A stretch of DNA of 64,000 nucleotides. Source: Akkermansia muciniphila (GTDB lineage Bacteria; Verrucomicrobiota; Verrucomicrobiia; Limisphaerales; UBA9464). The translations under genes and the position numbers were made by a program. Below the pieces are notes generated by a model, which was not told the DNA's origin, made no database searches, and worked only from the letters and a program-made list of their open reading frames with translations. The stretch is taken from positions 1 to 64,000 of the forward strand of contig CAMAUY010000006.1 in assembly GCA_945861565.1 (NCBI GenBank), read 5' to 3'. Below, in pieces: positions 51,904 through 61,602 of this stretch (positions are counted from its first letter, which is position 1; each line of letters begins with the position of its first letter).

Positions 51904-53721
51904 CTAATGCCCCCCCTCGTGCTCGCGGATATACTCTTGCTTCAGCCCGAGTTTCTCCGGCGCGTGTAGCACCAGCATCTTCATTCGTATATCCGTCGGT
52001 ATTGTGCGCGCCGTCAGCTTTGACACGACCACCATCAATGCGATTGCCAGGGGGACCGCCCACAGCGCCGGTTGTTCGCAGAGGATTCGTTGCAGCGGGT
52101 GGGCGGCCCAGAACGCTTCGAGCGAATGGGCTTTCATCCAGGCCAGCCAGTCGGGCATTGGCCGGTCGGCAAATTTCCCCGCCATGGTGGATACAAAAGT
52201 TGTATAGCTGGTGAGGGAGATGGCGGCGACGGCGCAGAGGCCGCCCCCCAGCATCCCGGTGGCGGCACCGCTGGTTGTCATACCCCGCCACCATACGCTC
52301 ATGAAGAGCAACGGAAAATAGCTGGCGGCGGCGATGGCGAACGCCTGTCCAACCATGAAGTTGATTTCAAAATTCTCGACGAGTGTACCGAGGCTGATGG
52401 CCACGAGGCCGATGAACAGGGCGCACCATTTGAACATGCGCATTCGGTCCGCCGCTGAGGCGTTGGGTCGGAGAATTCGCCCATAAACGTCATGAGCCAG
52501 CGCTCCGGTCATGCTCACCAGCAAGCCGGAGAACGTACTCATGAACGCAGCAAACGCCCCCGCGCACGTGATCCCGCTGAGCACCGATCCAAGCATGCCG
52601 TAGCGCTCGCGCAGAATCACGGGAAGCCGTAGCACAATGCCATCGGTTCCCTTAACGCCGCTCAACCCATTGTACAACTCCGGCATCCAGTTGCGTCCCA
52701 GGGCTCCGAATATGGGCGGAAAGACGTAAAACACTCCGATCAGAACCATGACCCACATCGTCGTTCGCTTGGCGGCGACGCCATCGGGATTGGTGTAAAA
52801 GCGAACCAGAATGTGAGGCAGACCGGCCGTCCCACAAACGAGAGCAATGATAAGGGAATACGTGTAGAGCAGCGCATAGCGCCGGGTGGTGGGTGCGTCG
52901 AGTTTCGCGGCCTTAGCCGCCTTGGTGGTGAGGGGGCCAAACGGGGCGAGCCAGGTGGCGTCGGTCGGAGCCTTGGCTGGAAGGGCTTGGCGGATCGTTT
53001 CGCGGCTGCGAATTTGCGCGCGACTGGCACCCGAATCATTCAGTTGCAACTGCCTTCCATAGCCTCCGTAGACCGACAGTAGCACGAAGATCGGAGTGGC
53101 GATGGCAAACATTTTTATCCAATACTGGCCTGCTTGAACGAGCGTGATCCCCTTCATCCCGCCCAGGGCGACATTGAAAGTGATCACCGCTCCAACGAGG
53201 ACCACACCCACGGGGTAGGGCAACCCCGGTCGACCAAACCAGGTGATATCTTGGAAGATGTAGGCAAGGGTTGTGCCCGCACCCTTCATCTGCGGCATCG
53301 TATAGAAAAATCCAATGAATAAAACAAATACCACCGCAATGCGTCGGAAGAGAGGGGAGTCGTAACGTCCTTCCGCAAAATCCGGAATGGTATAGGCCCC
53401 AAACCGCCGCAGGGGTCCGGCGATGAACAGCAGGAGAAACAAGTACCCGCACGCATAACACACCGGATACCACAGGGCATCGTAACCGGAAGACATCACC
53501 ATTCCGGCGACGCCCATAAACGAGGCGGCGCTCAGGTATTCACCCGAGATGGCCGAGGCATTCCATCCGACACTGACGCCGCGGCCCGCGACAAAAAAGT
53601 CCGAAGCGGTTCGGGAACGACCCGCCGCCCAGAAGCCCATCACGATGGTGCCTAGCACCGTGAAGCTGCTACAGGCGAGAATCCAGGGATCGACGGCGGC
53701 GAAGAGGAGCGGAGTGAACAC
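51904..53721 (-). CDS. Sodium:solute symporter (acetate permease-like)
   Basis: A 605-residue inner-membrane protein with many transmembrane helices of the SSS family. Family features include WNASAISGEYLSAASFMGVA, PYACGYLFLLLF-like segments, TIPDFAEGRY and GTAGLPHILVRFYTNPDGVA, as in ActP acetate/glycolate permeases. The frame is open to 53841, but that part overlaps the upstream DUF485 gene; the GTG at 53721, 25 bases after the DUF485 stop, is preferred. The coupled DUF485 gene supports ActP-like identity. Substrate not certain. Confidence 0.85.
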   Translation of the reverse strand: MFTPLLFAAVDPWILACSSFTVLGTIVMGFWAAGRSRTASDFFVAGRGVSVGWNASAISGEYLSAASFMGVAGMVMSSGYDALWYPVCYACGYLFLLLFIAGPLRRFGAYTIPDFAEGRYDSPLFRRIAVVFVLFIGFFYTMPQMKGAGTTLAYIFQDITWFGRPGLPYPVGVVLVGAVITFNVALGGMKGITLVQAGQYWIKMFAIATPIFVLLSVYGGYGRQLQLNDSGASRAQIRSRETIRQALPAKAPTDATWLAPFGPLTTKAAKAAKLDAPTTRRYALLYTYSLIIALVCGTAGLPHILVRFYTNPDGVAAKRTTMWVMVLIGVFYVFPPIFGALGRNWMPELYNGLSGVKGTDGIVLRLPVILRERYGMLGSVLSGITCAGAFAAFMSTFSGLLVSMTGALAHDVYGRILRPNASAADRMRMFKWCALFIGLVAISLGTLVENFEINFMVGQAFAIAAASYFPLLFMSVWWRGMTTSGAATGMLGGGLCAVAAISLTSYTTFVSTMAGKFADRPMPDWLAWMKAHSLEAFWAAHPLQRILCEQPALWAVPLAIALMVVVSKLTARTIPTDIRMKMLVLHAPEKLGLKQEYIREHEGGH

Positions 53722-53746
53722 GCGGGGAATGTGTTGGGGGGGGGCC

Positions 53747-54064
53747 TCAGCGATGCAGGGAGGGAGATTCCTGACGAGCCGTGACTTCACGAATCTCCGC
53801 GTTTTCCAGGTCGATGGACTTGCGGATGAAGAAGGCGGCAATGATCCAGACGAGCGGGAAAAAGAGGACGCCGAGCAGGAGCCATGTCAGCGTGAATCCG
53901 CCGATCCGTTGGGCCATGAAATCCGGAGCGAGGAAGTTGCACAGCGGCAATCCCAGCAAGGCAACGAGAAAAATGGCCGCGCAGTAAATGGACAGGCGCA
54001 GCTGCCGGGACATCAATTCGCGGAGGAACGCTTCACTGTGAACACGATCCGATTGGGTTTGCAC
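53747..54064 (-). CDS. DUF485-like small membrane protein, symporter partner
   Basis: A 105-residue protein with two predicted membrane helices (IYCAAIFLVALLGLPLCNFL and LLGVLFFPLVWIIAAFFI). The N-terminal HSEAFLRELMSRQLRLS matches the DUF485 (YjcH) pattern, so the GTG start at 54064 is preferred over M18. In E. coli yjcH precedes actP; here the same order holds. Its role is probably to assist the symporter. Confidence 0.75.
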   Translation of the reverse strand: MQTQSDRVHSEAFLRELMSRQLRLSIYCAAIFLVALLGLPLCNFLAPDFMAQRIGGFTLTWLLLGVLFFPLVWIIAAFFIRKSIDLENAEIREVTARQESPSLHR

Positions 54065-54171
54065 CCGGGTTGTTTACCAGTGAAGAGCCGTCGTCACAAG
54101 CCGAGGGTTTTCCGGTTGTGCAACCGGGTGAAATTAAACTAGCATGACGGAATCAAAATGGTACCTTTTAC

Positions 54172-54480
54172 TCACCATGCCGTCACTCGGCCGCAGCTCA
54201 TCGGCGTTCCGTCACGCAGGAAACCATCCACCTGATTGAAATCGCGATCCTCGCCGAGGAGAAGTTGCAACCACCCATTGCGCCCCGAGTATCCCATTGG
54301 GCCAAACGGCCACTGCTCCCAGAATACGAAGCGCTTGTCCGCTCGGGAGCGCTTTCTGGCGGTACCGATTCCACACAAATAATCGCCGAGGAACGCGGTG
54401 CTTGATGAACTCCCTGTATCCAACGACCGCGTCCTCCTCGCTGCTGCTCCACTTTTTGGACTGCGCGGCGTGAATGTCAT
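54172..54480 (-). CDS. Unrecognised small frame, possible decayed gene
   Basis: A 102-codon frame in the gap between the DUF485 gene and the GT9 gene. The segment KRFVFWEQWPFGPMGYSGRN is protein-like and rich in aromatic residues, but I cannot assign a family. A second frame covers most of the same span. It may be a remnant of a prepilin-like or other gene. The rest of 54065-54495 shows nothing else. Confidence 0.25.
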   Translation of the reverse strand: MTFTPRSPKSGAAARRTRSLDTGSSSSTAFLGDYLCGIGTARKRSRADKRFVFWEQWPFGPMGYSGRNGWLQLLLGEDRDFNQVDGFLRDGTPMSCGRVTAW

Positions 54481-54495
54481 TCCGTGAAATTCATC

Positions 54496-55428
54496 TCAAT
54501 GCCCCGCGGCACTCCGTTCGGCGGACAACCACTTTAGAATCTCGGGGATGGCCTCGATCTCCGAGCGAGCCCCCGCCTGTTCCAACCGGAAGAGATCGCT
54601 CCGGGGTCGCCAGATCGTGGCGTTGGATTCCCTCCACAAGGCAACCCCTCGCAGACCCACCGCAGCCGCCAGGTGCGAGATGCCGGAATCGTGCCCCACA
54701 AATGCGCCGGCACCGGCGAGCCTCCGCGCAACCTCCGGAAGGGGGCACCCTGTCAATAGTTCGCAGCGGTCACTAGGGAGTCTTGCCACCATTTGATCGA
54801 GGCGATTTCCTTCGGCCTCTCCGCCAATTAGCAGGAACCGATTGACGCCACCCTCTCCGAGGCGCGCCATCAATGCTTGCCAGAATTCAGCCGACCAGTT
54901 TTTGCGGGCGCTGCCGCTCCCCGGATGGACCGCGATGAGGCGTGGGTCGCGTGGGGATGGGCTGAACCCGGAACCCGCCGTGATGCGTGGGATTGAATCC
55001 GCACCGAAAATAGCCATCCGTTCGAGCGGTCGGAGCAATTGTTCCGCGGCATGTTCCGTTCGCGTTTCGTCTGGACGATGAGGCCCCTGGATTACCTGCG
55101 CCCGCGTGACCCGGGACAAGTTTTCACGGAAGATTTCGTCCGGATCAAACAGGTAACTGAAGATGACCTGACATCCGGCGAAATACTCCGACATGGCAGG
55201 ATCGAGGGATCCATTGCGCGCGAAGAAGCTCGCGAGGGCGCGGGACTCAATTGGGACGACGGCATCAACAACTCCCGCTGCATTCGCCAGACTGGCGATA
55301 TGCGGATATCCAAGCACCTCCACGCGGGTGTCGGGAAATGTCGATCGCAGCGCGGCGAGAGCCGGCAGGGTTAAAATGAAGTCACCGATCGCGCCACCCC
55401 GAATGACTAGTATTCGCCCTTGTTTCAT
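54496..55428 (-). CDS. Family 9 glycosyltransferase (heptosyltransferase-like)
   Basis: A 310-residue GT-B enzyme. ILVIRGGAIGDFILTLPALA is the classic N-terminus, and AVHPGSGSARKNWSAEFWQA with HDSGISHLAAAVGLRGVALW is the donor-binding C-terminal domain. It likely adds a heptose or other sugar to lipopolysaccharide core or another glycan. rsmE starts 6 bases upstream on the same strand, suggesting co-transcription, though the two functions are not linked. Confidence 0.88.
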   Translation of the reverse strand: MKQGRILVIRGGAIGDFILTLPALAALRSTFPDTRVEVLGYPHIASLANAAGVVDAVVPIESRALASFFARNGSLDPAMSEYFAGCQVIFSYLFDPDEIFRENLSRVTRAQVIQGPHRPDETRTEHAAEQLLRPLERMAIFGADSIPRITAGSGFSPSPRDPRLIAVHPGSGSARKNWSAEFWQALMARLGEGGVNRFLLIGGEAEGNRLDQMVARLPSDRCELLTGCPLPEVARRLAGAGAFVGHDSGISHLAAAVGLRGVALWRESNATIWRPRSDLFRLEQAGARSEIEAIPEILKWLSAERSAAGH

Positions 55429-55433
55429 TGGGC

Positions 55434-56201
55434 TTAGACCAATGGCCGCGTCAACTCGTGCTGGATGACCGCAATGGCGGCGATGGCGGCGGTGTCCGCC
55501 CGCAAGACATGCCGGCCCAGGGTGATGGGAATGGCATTCGCAGTTTTGAAGGCCTCGAGTTCGTCGGGTGAGAAGTCACCTTCGGGACCGATGGCGATGG
55601 CAATCGTCCGTGGTTGACGGTGATGCTCTTGGAGAAACTCGGAGAAGACCGTTCCGAGGTGGCCTGCGGCGGATTCCAGAGAACAGAGCAGCAACATGTC
55701 TGGGCGGGCCGAGGAGTTGCCGTTATTTTGGAGCCATTTCCCGGGTATCACGGGAGTCTCGATTACCGGCAGCCACGGAGTTCCGCACTGTTTGGCGGCT
55801 TCGATCATGGTGGTTCGCCATCCGGAAAGTTTGCCGACTGCGTCCGCTGGGGAGTGCACACTGACACTGCGGGCTGCGGCAAGGGGAACGATGCGATTGG
55901 TCGCGAGCTCAGTCGCTTTCTGGAGGATGGCATCCCACGCCTTGGCTTTGACGAGGGCTTGCAGGAGCGTGATCGAGGCCGTGGGAGCTGGAATTTGTTG
56001 CCGTCGGAGGACACGGGCCGAAACGGCGGATTTGCCCGCATCGGTTACGACGCAATGGAGGACATTTCCGGCACCGTCCAGAATTTCGATTGGATCCCCA
56101 GGGTTAACCCGCAAGACGCGTGCGGCGTGTCGGCCATCATCGTCACTGAGCGCAACGAGTTCCTGTTGGCAGGCTTCTGGCGGCAGAAAGAAGCGGTGCA
56201 T
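55434..56201 (-). CDS. rsmE: 16S rRNA (uracil-1498-N3)-methyltransferase
   Basis: A 255-residue SPOUT methyltransferase that modifies U1498 of 16S rRNA. MHRFFLPPEACQ is the start, with a PUA-like domain in the first 75 or so residues. The knotted SAM-binding part has AIGPEGDFSPDELEAF and LGRHVLRADTAAIAAIAVI, both diagnostic of RsmE. Length is normal. Confidence 0.93.
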   Translation of the reverse strand: MHRFFLPPEACQQELVALSDDDGRHAARVLRVNPGDPIEILDGAGNVLHCVVTDAGKSAVSARVLRRQQIPAPTASITLLQALVKAKAWDAILQKATELATNRIVPLAAARSVSVHSPADAVGKLSGWRTTMIEAAKQCGTPWLPVIETPVIPGKWLQNNGNSSARPDMLLLCSLESAAGHLGTVFSEFLQEHHRQPRTIAIAIGPEGDFSPDELEAFKTANAIPITLGRHVLRADTAAIAAIAVIQHELTRPLV

Positions 56202-56263
56202 GGGGAGGTTGACAGAACGTTCTGTCCGTTGGGGCGACGCGAGGTCGGGTGAGGGACCTCGGG

Positions 56264-57430
56264 TTAGCTGAAGAAGGAGCGTGCCCGTTCGAAGAAGGAG
56301 CGGTTATTAGGGTTTACGTCGTGGCCGCAAAGGTGAGCGAACTCTTCGAGCTTCTGGCGCTGGGCGGCATTGAGATTGGTGGGGATTTCGACGACAATGC
56401 GCACCATGAGGTCGCCGGTACCATGGCCTTGCAGGTCCTTTGCACCGCGCCCTTTCAAACGGAACACGGTACCGTTTTGGGTCCCGGCAGGTAGGCGAAT
56501 TTGTGCACCGCCAGAAAGTGTGGGCACGTCGACATCGGCACCCAGAGCCGCCTGAGAAAAGGTGACGGGAACTTCACAGACGAGGTTGCTGCCATCGCGT
56601 TGGAAAATCTCGTGTTCGCGAACTTGGAGCTGGACATAGAGGTCGCCGGAAGGCCCGCCTCGGAAACCGGCAACACCATTTCCGGTCGAGCGCAGGCGCA
56701 TGCCGTCGTCCACACCCGCCGGAATCTTCAGGGTGATGGTGGAAGACTGATTTCTGCGGCCCTGTCCGTTGCAGGATTTGCAGGGTTTTTCGAGAGTTTG
56801 ACCGGCCCCGCTGCAGCGCGGGCAAGTTTGCTGGATGCTGAAGATGCCTCGGGACATGACGACCCGGCCGCGTCCGCCACATTGAGTGCAGGCGATCCGT
56901 CGGGACCCTTTTTCTGCGCCTGTGCCGGAGCATGTGTCGCACGCTGCGGGTTTGGAGATGGTGATCTGCTTTTCCGCCCCGTGGATCGCGTCTTCGAGAG
57001 AAATCTCGAGGTCATAGCGCAGGTCGTCGCCTCGTTGCGGTCCGCCGGGGTCGGCTTCCTCACCGCCGCCGCTGCCGCCAAAAAAGCTTTCAAAGATGCT
57101 GCCGCCGCCCCCCCCCCCGCTGAACACTTCACGGAAGATATCCATGGGGTCGTGGAATCCGCCACCACGGGAACCCGCTCCGTTACCCGCGCGCGCGCGG
57201 GGATCGAAGGCGGCATGGCCAAACTGATCATAAGCGGCCCGCTTTTGGGGGTCGCTGAGGGCTTCGTAGGCCTGGCTGAGTTCCTTGAACTTGTCCTCGG
57301 CTGACTTGTCGCCCGGGTTTTTATCCGGGTGAAATTTCACCGCGAGTTTGCGGTAAGCCTTCTTGATTTCCTCGTCGGACGCGGAGCGGGCGATGCCGAG
57401 GATCTCGTAATAATCGCGTTTGCTAGCCAT
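56264..57430 (-). CDS. dnaJ: Chaperone DnaJ
   Basis: A 388-residue Hsp40 co-chaperone that stimulates DnaK. The J domain has HPD at residues 34-36 and is followed by a Gly/Phe-rich linker, including a run of glycines (GGGGGGS). Four zinc-finger repeats CxxCxGxG are visible: [24 protein letters not shown] and CKSCNGQG. The C-terminal substrate-binding part is complete. It follows grpE on the same strand; dnaK is not in the window. Confidence 0.96.
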   Translation of the reverse strand: MASKRDYYEILGIARSASDEEIKKAYRKLAVKFHPDKNPGDKSAEDKFKELSQAYEALSDPQKRAAYDQFGHAAFDPRARAGNGAGSRGGGFHDPMDIFREVFSGGGGGGSIFESFFGGSGGGEEADPGGPQRGDDLRYDLEISLEDAIHGAEKQITISKPAACDTCSGTGAEKGSRRIACTQCGGRGRVVMSRGIFSIQQTCPRCSGAGQTLEKPCKSCNGQGRRNQSSTITLKIPAGVDDGMRLRSTGNGVAGFRGGPSGDLYVQLQVREHEIFQRDGSNLVCEVPVTFSQAALGADVDVPTLSGGAQIRLPAGTQNGTVFRLKGRGAKDLQGHGTGDLMVRIVVEIPTNLNAAQRQKLEEFAHLCGHDVNPNNRSFFERARSFFS

Positions 57431-57440
57431 CGAGTCAGTC

Positions 57441-58025
57441 TTAAGTAGATGCGGACGGAGTGGGATCGGTAGCGGGGGACTTCGCCACGACGACGCTGGC
57501 GGGCCGGAGGAGACGTTCGCGGAGACGGAAGCCTTTGCGCAGTTCTTGGACGACTTGACCCTCGGGCACCCCGGATGTTTCGAGTTGGGAGACGGCTTCG
57601 TGCAGCGCTGGATCGAAGAGTTGCCCGAGGACGGAGATCTCTTCCAGGCCGAGCTCAGAGAATGCGCTCCGAAGTTGACCGTGGATCATCGAAACACCGG
57701 CCTTGAGGACGTCAAGGTTGGTGTTGGGTTGGTTTGCGGCGGCCATGGCCATGTCGAAATTGTCGAGAACGGGCAGGAGGCGCATGATGACGCCTTCGGT
57801 GGCCGCCTTGCGAGTTTCGTCGCGCTCACGGGCGGCCCTTTTCTTGAAGTTATCAAAATCGGCAGTTGTTCGGAGTAGGCGCTCAAAGAGCTCGGCTGCT
57901 TTGGCGGCCTCGACCTTCAAGGACTGGATCTGATCGGGAGTCAGCGTCTCGGCAGTGAGGTCTTCCGACGTCGGGGCGGTCTCCCCGGGTTGAACGGTGT
58001 TGGGTTCCTTCGGTTCCTGGCTCAT
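57441..58025 (-). CDS. grpE: Nucleotide exchange factor GrpE
   Basis: A 194-residue protein that releases ADP from DnaK. The N-terminal acidic, disordered region is followed by a long coiled coil ([20 protein letters not shown]) and the family core [30 protein letters not shown] and [20 protein letters not shown]. dnaJ starts 10 bases downstream, so the pair forms a heat-shock operon. No CIRCE element is visible upstream. Confidence 0.95.
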   Translation of the reverse strand: MSQEPKEPNTVQPGETAPTSEDLTAETLTPDQIQSLKVEAAKAAELFERLLRTTADFDNFKKRAARERDETRKAATEGVIMRLLPVLDNFDMAMAAANQPNTNLDVLKAGVSMIHGQLRSAFSELGLEEISVLGQLFDPALHEAVSQLETSGVPEGQVVQELRKGFRLRERLLRPASVVVAKSPATDPTPSAST

Positions 58026-58090
58026 TTCCTTTTAAGTGGCGGCCAACCTAGAAGCCGGCGGGAGGCAGTGCAAGGGGGTGAACGGATTGA

Positions 58091-59146
58091 TCAAATCAAC
58101 CCGGCGGTTTCGGGGTAACCGCAGACGATATTCATGCTTTGGACGGCTTGGCCGCTGGCGCCTTTGATGATGTTGTCTTCGGCGCTGACGACAATCAGCC
58201 GGCCGGTGCGTGGGTCGAGGCGCCAAGCAATTTCCACGACATTGGTGCCGACAACATTCTTGGTATCGGGGAGAGCTTTGCCTTCCAGGATGCGAACGAA
58301 CGGCTCGGAAGCGTACGCAGTGCGATAGCAGTCCGCGATCCTAACCGCGAGAGCGGCGGCTTCCGTCTCGGAGCTGAAGTGGTGGGTTGGGGCGAGATAG
58401 AGGGTCGTGAGGATGCCGCGGTTCACGGGGACCAGATGGGGCGTGAACTGGACCGTGACGGGAGTGCCGGCTGCGAGGCTCAATTGTTCCTCGATCTCGG
58501 ACAAGTGGCGGTGTTTAGGGATTCCATAGGGGCGGACGCTCTCGTTGCATTCGCAGAAGAGGTAGTCCAGTTCGGCCTTGCGGCCGGCTCCGCTGACGCC
58601 GCTTAGGGAATCCGCGATGATTCCGGCGGATTTAATCAGACCCGCTCGGAGGAGTGGAACGGTGGGGACAAGAATACTGGTGGGATAGCAACCAGGCGAG
58701 GCGATGAGCGAGGCCGACTGGATTTGAGAGCGGTAGAGTTCCGGCAGGCCGTAAACTGATTTTTCGAGAAGAGAAGGGGCGGGATGTGGATGGCCGTAGA
58801 ACTCGGCATAGACGGCGGGGCTTTTGAGACGGAAATCGGCACTGAGATCGATCACAGTGCAGCCGGAGTCGAGGAGAGGAACAGCGAACTCAGCGGCGAC
58901 CCCGTGGGGGAGGGCAAGAAAAACCAAATCCGCCTGAGTCGCTAAAACCGGGGCGTTGGGATCAGAGAATCGGAGGACCTTGGATCGCGGGTGGCTGGCA
59001 AATTTGGGAAAGACTTGTGCGACGGTCAGGCCGGCGCTTTGCCTCGAGGTCACGGCTACGAGGTCGACGAAGGGGTGATTCAGGAGGAGGCGGACGAGCT
59101 CTTCGCCCGAGTAGCCGGACGCACCGATGACGGCAACGGTTTTCAT
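58091..59146 (-). CDS. argC: N-acetyl-gamma-glutamyl-phosphate reductase
   Basis: Reduces N-acetylglutamyl phosphate to the semialdehyde with NADPH, in arginine synthesis. 351 residues, normal. VIGASGYSGEELVRLL is the NADP-binding N-terminus; the catalytic cysteine is C153 in ASPGCYPTS; HRHLSEIEEQLSLAAG and CNESVRPYGIPKH are also conserved. The other arg genes are not adjacent. It lies downstream of rpsI, from which a terminator separates it. Confidence 0.95.
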   Translation of the reverse strand: MKTVAVIGASGYSGEELVRLLLNHPFVDLVAVTSRQSAGLTVAQVFPKFASHPRSKVLRFSDPNAPVLATQADLVFLALPHGVAAEFAVPLLDSGCTVIDLSADFRLKSPAVYAEFYGHPHPAPSLLEKSVYGLPELYRSQIQSASLIASPGCYPTSILVPTVPLLRAGLIKSAGIIADSLSGVSGAGRKAELDYLFCECNESVRPYGIPKHRHLSEIEEQLSLAAGTPVTVQFTPHLVPVNRGILTTLYLAPTHHFSSETEAAALAVRIADCYRTAYASEPFVRILEGKALPDTKNVVGTNVVEIAWRLDPRTGRLIVVSAEDNIIKGASGQAVQSMNIVCGYPETAGLI

Positions 59147-59220
59147 GGATGGAGAGGGAAAGAACCGGGCGCTTTGCGCTCGGGGAGTTTAGGGGGCTGA
59201 AAGGTGATTGGGATAGGGTG

Positions 59221-59260
59221 CAAAACAAAAACCCCGCCGTCGGCAAGGCCGGGCGGGGTT
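59221..59260 (-). terminator. Rho-independent terminator after rplM-rpsI
   Basis: On the minus strand, AACCCCGCC (59260-59252) pairs with GGCGGGGTT (59238-59230) and is followed by a U-rich tract from the A-run at 59222-59231. It begins 17 bases after the rpsI stop. Confidence 0.85.
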
Positions 59261-59276
59261 GGAAGAAATTGCACGA

Positions 59277-59675
59277 TCAGCGTTTCGAGAACTGGAAACG
59301 AGCACGCGCACCCGGCTGGCCGTACTTCTTACGTTCCTTCATACGAGGATCCCGTGTCAGCAGTCCTTCGGCTTTGAGGAGGGGACGGTAGGCGAGATCC
59401 GCTCTGAGGAGCGCGCGGGCGATACCGTGGCGAGTTGCGCCGGCCTGGCCAGTGGGGCCACCGCCCTGCACGTTCACTCGAACGTCAAACTTCCCCGTCG
59501 TCGATGTCGCCGTAAACGGCTGCAGCACGGCCATCCGCTGTTGTTCGAGCGGAAAGTAGATTTCGAATGGGCGGTTATTTATGGTGACCTTGCCTGCGCC
59601 GGAGGCGAGGCGGACCCGGGCGACGGATGTCTTGCGGCGGCCGGTGCCGAGAAATTCTGCGACTTTAGTAGCCAT
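59277..59675 (-). CDS. rpsI: 30S ribosomal protein S9
   Basis: A 132-residue small-subunit protein. [20 protein letters not shown] is the N-terminal motif and [20 protein letters not shown] the central one. The C-terminus ends [10 protein letters not shown], the tail that reaches the P-site tRNA. It follows rplM by 19 bases, the conserved rplM-rpsI order. Confidence 0.97.
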   Translation of the reverse strand: MATKVAEFLGTGRRKTSVARVRLASGAGKVTINNRPFEIYFPLEQQRMAVLQPFTATSTTGKFDVRVNVQGGGPTGQAGATRHGIARALLRADLAYRPLLKAEGLLTRDPRMKERKKYGQPGARARFQFSKR

Positions 59676-59694
59676 GATTTAATTTGGAAAAAGT

Positions 59695-60129
59695 TTAGCC
59701 TGCGTACTCAAGCTTGGCCGGCATTTGGGCGGCGTGCGGATGATCGGCACCTGGATAGACCTTCAGTTTGGTTAAAAGCCGGTCTGCGAGGCGATTCTTG
59801 GGCAGCATTCCTTTGACGGCGTGAAGCACGAGACGTTCGGGATGAGCGGCTCGTACCTGAGCGACCGTGCGGTACTTTTCTCCGCCCTTCCATCCGGAAT
59901 AGGACATGTACTCCTTCGCAGTCTCCTTCTTGCCCGTGAGCACAACTTGAGCGGCGTTGATCACGACCACGAAATCGCCGGCATCAAGGTGCCGCGTGAA
60001 GGTCGGTTTGTTTTTGCCGCGCAAAATGTCGGCTACCTGGACCGCCAATCGGCCCAGGACGGCACCGTTGGCATCAATAATCTGCCAGGCACGTCTCTGC
60101 ATGTCCGGCTTCGGAAGATAAGTCTTCAT
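59695..60129 (-). CDS. rplM: 50S ribosomal protein L13
   Basis: A 144-residue protein from the ATG at 60129 (MKTYLPKPDMQRRAWQIIDA). LAVQVADILRGKNKPTFTRH, NAAQVVLTGKK, SGWKGGEKYRTV and HAVKGMLPKNRLADRLLTKL are conserved. A TTG four codons upstream is a weaker start. GGAA before the ATG is a modest ribosome site. It begins the rplM-rpsI pair. Confidence 0.97.
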   Translation of the reverse strand: MKTYLPKPDMQRRAWQIIDANGAVLGRLAVQVADILRGKNKPTFTRHLDAGDFVVVINAAQVVLTGKKETAKEYMSYSGWKGGEKYRTVAQVRAAHPERLVLHAVKGMLPKNRLADRLLTKLKVYPGADHPHAAQMPAKLEYAG

Positions 60130-60181
60130 CAAAAGTTCCAATCAAAAGGAGCGAAGGAAGTATCAATCGCCCGGGGACTCG

Positions 60182-61450
60182 TCAACTCTGTTTTCCTGTT
60201 GTTTCATCCAGGCAGGTGACTCCAGGAAGTGGAGCGCCCTCCAAGAACTCGAGACTAGCTCCCCCGCCAGTACTCGCAAAACTAACCTTGCCCCCCAGCC
60301 CGGCCTTGTTCACGGCCTTCACAGAATCGCCGCCACCAATGATCGATTTGGCACCGTGATCCCGGGTGGCGGCGACCGCCGCCTGCGCCACCGCCGTAGT
60401 TCCTGCGGCGAACCGGGCATCTTCAAACATACCCATCGGCCCGTTCCAAAGAATCGTCTTGGCACCAGCCAGCACGGCCGCGTACTGCTTCGCTGTTTCG
60501 GGACCGATGTCGAACCCCTCCGCATCCTCCGGAATGTCACCGCTGACTACCCGGGGATTCTGGAGATCATAGACGGGTCTGCCCTTTTTGTTCAGTTTTC
60601 CAGTGTCAACCGGCGTCGCTATCACGGTGTCGGAAGGGAGCAGGAATTTTACGCCGCGCTTCCGAGCTTTCTCTTCGGCAGCGAGCGCCGTGCCGACGTG
60701 GTCCTTTTCGATCAGGGATTTCCCGGTTTTTCCGCCGTGGGCCAGCTTGAACGTGTAGGCCATGGCACCGCCAATCAGAATCGTATCCGCCTTGTCGAGA
60801 AGGCGGTCGATAACTTTGATTTTATCCGAAACCTTTGCCCCGCCGAGGATGACGACGAACGGGCGGGCGGGCTGTTCCAATTCATCCCCCAAGAACTGGA
60901 GCTCCCGTAGCATCAGAAGTCCCGCCGCACAGGTCCCCCCCCACGCTTTAATGATCCGGGCGACGCCGCAGGTCGAGGCGTGGGCGCGGTGCGCGGCACC
61001 GAAGGCGTCGTTTACGTAAATATCTGCGAGTCGCGCGAGGCGAGCGGCGAAAACGGGGTCGTTTTCCTCTTCCTCAGCGTGAAATCGTACATTTTCCAGC
61101 AGAAGAATCTCGCCGTCTTTGAGGTTTTTCGCAGCGGCTTCGGCCTTTTCACCCACGCAGTCGTCGGCGAATTCAACCGGACGCCCAAGCATTGTCGCCA
61201 GTTTTTCCGCCACGGGCCGCAAACTCATCGTGGGCTCCCGTTTGCCGTCTGGACGCCCCAGGTGTGCAGCGAGCACGAGGCGTGCTCCCCGGCTGACAAG
61301 GAGCTGGAGCGTAGGCAGGGTTTCCTTGATCCGGGTGGAATCGTTGATGACCATACCGCCGTCCTTTTCCTCCATCGGGACATTGTAGTCCACGCGCAGG
61401 AAAACCCGCTTGCCGGTGACGTTCAGGTCGGTGACCGAGAGTTTGGCCAT
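60182..61450 (-). CDS. pgk: Phosphoglycerate kinase
   Basis: A 422-residue glycolytic enzyme converting 1,3-bisphosphoglycerate and ADP to 3-phosphoglycerate and ATP. RVFLRVDYNVPMEEKDGG is the substrate-binding N-terminus; HLGRPDGKREPTMSLRPVAE, DAFGAAHRAHAST, FVVILGGAKVSDKI and STGGGASLEFLEG are conserved segments; the last is the nucleotide-binding end. Normal length. Confidence 0.97.
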   Translation of the reverse strand: MAKLSVTDLNVTGKRVFLRVDYNVPMEEKDGGMVINDSTRIKETLPTLQLLVSRGARLVLAAHLGRPDGKREPTMSLRPVAEKLATMLGRPVEFADDCVGEKAEAAAKNLKDGEILLLENVRFHAEEEENDPVFAARLARLADIYVNDAFGAAHRAHASTCGVARIIKAWGGTCAAGLLMLRELQFLGDELEQPARPFVVILGGAKVSDKIKVIDRLLDKADTILIGGAMAYTFKLAHGGKTGKSLIEKDHVGTALAAEEKARKRGVKFLLPSDTVIATPVDTGKLNKKGRPVYDLQNPRVVSGDIPEDAEGFDIGPETAKQYAAVLAGAKTILWNGPMGMFEDARFAAGTTAVAQAAVAATRDHGAKSIIGGGDSVKAVNKAGLGGKVSFASTGGGASLEFLEGAPLPGVTCLDETTGKQS

Positions 61451-61602
61451 AAAAGAAACGCTGTCGAAATCAGGCAGTCAAATAAACACCGCAATCAGGC
61501 ATGGGTCCGTCGCCGGAAATCGTAACGCCGAAATCCGAGCGTGGAATCCCGAATTCGCAGGAATCGGGCCGCGAACCATAGCGAGCAGCCAGTCCGTGTC
61601 CA

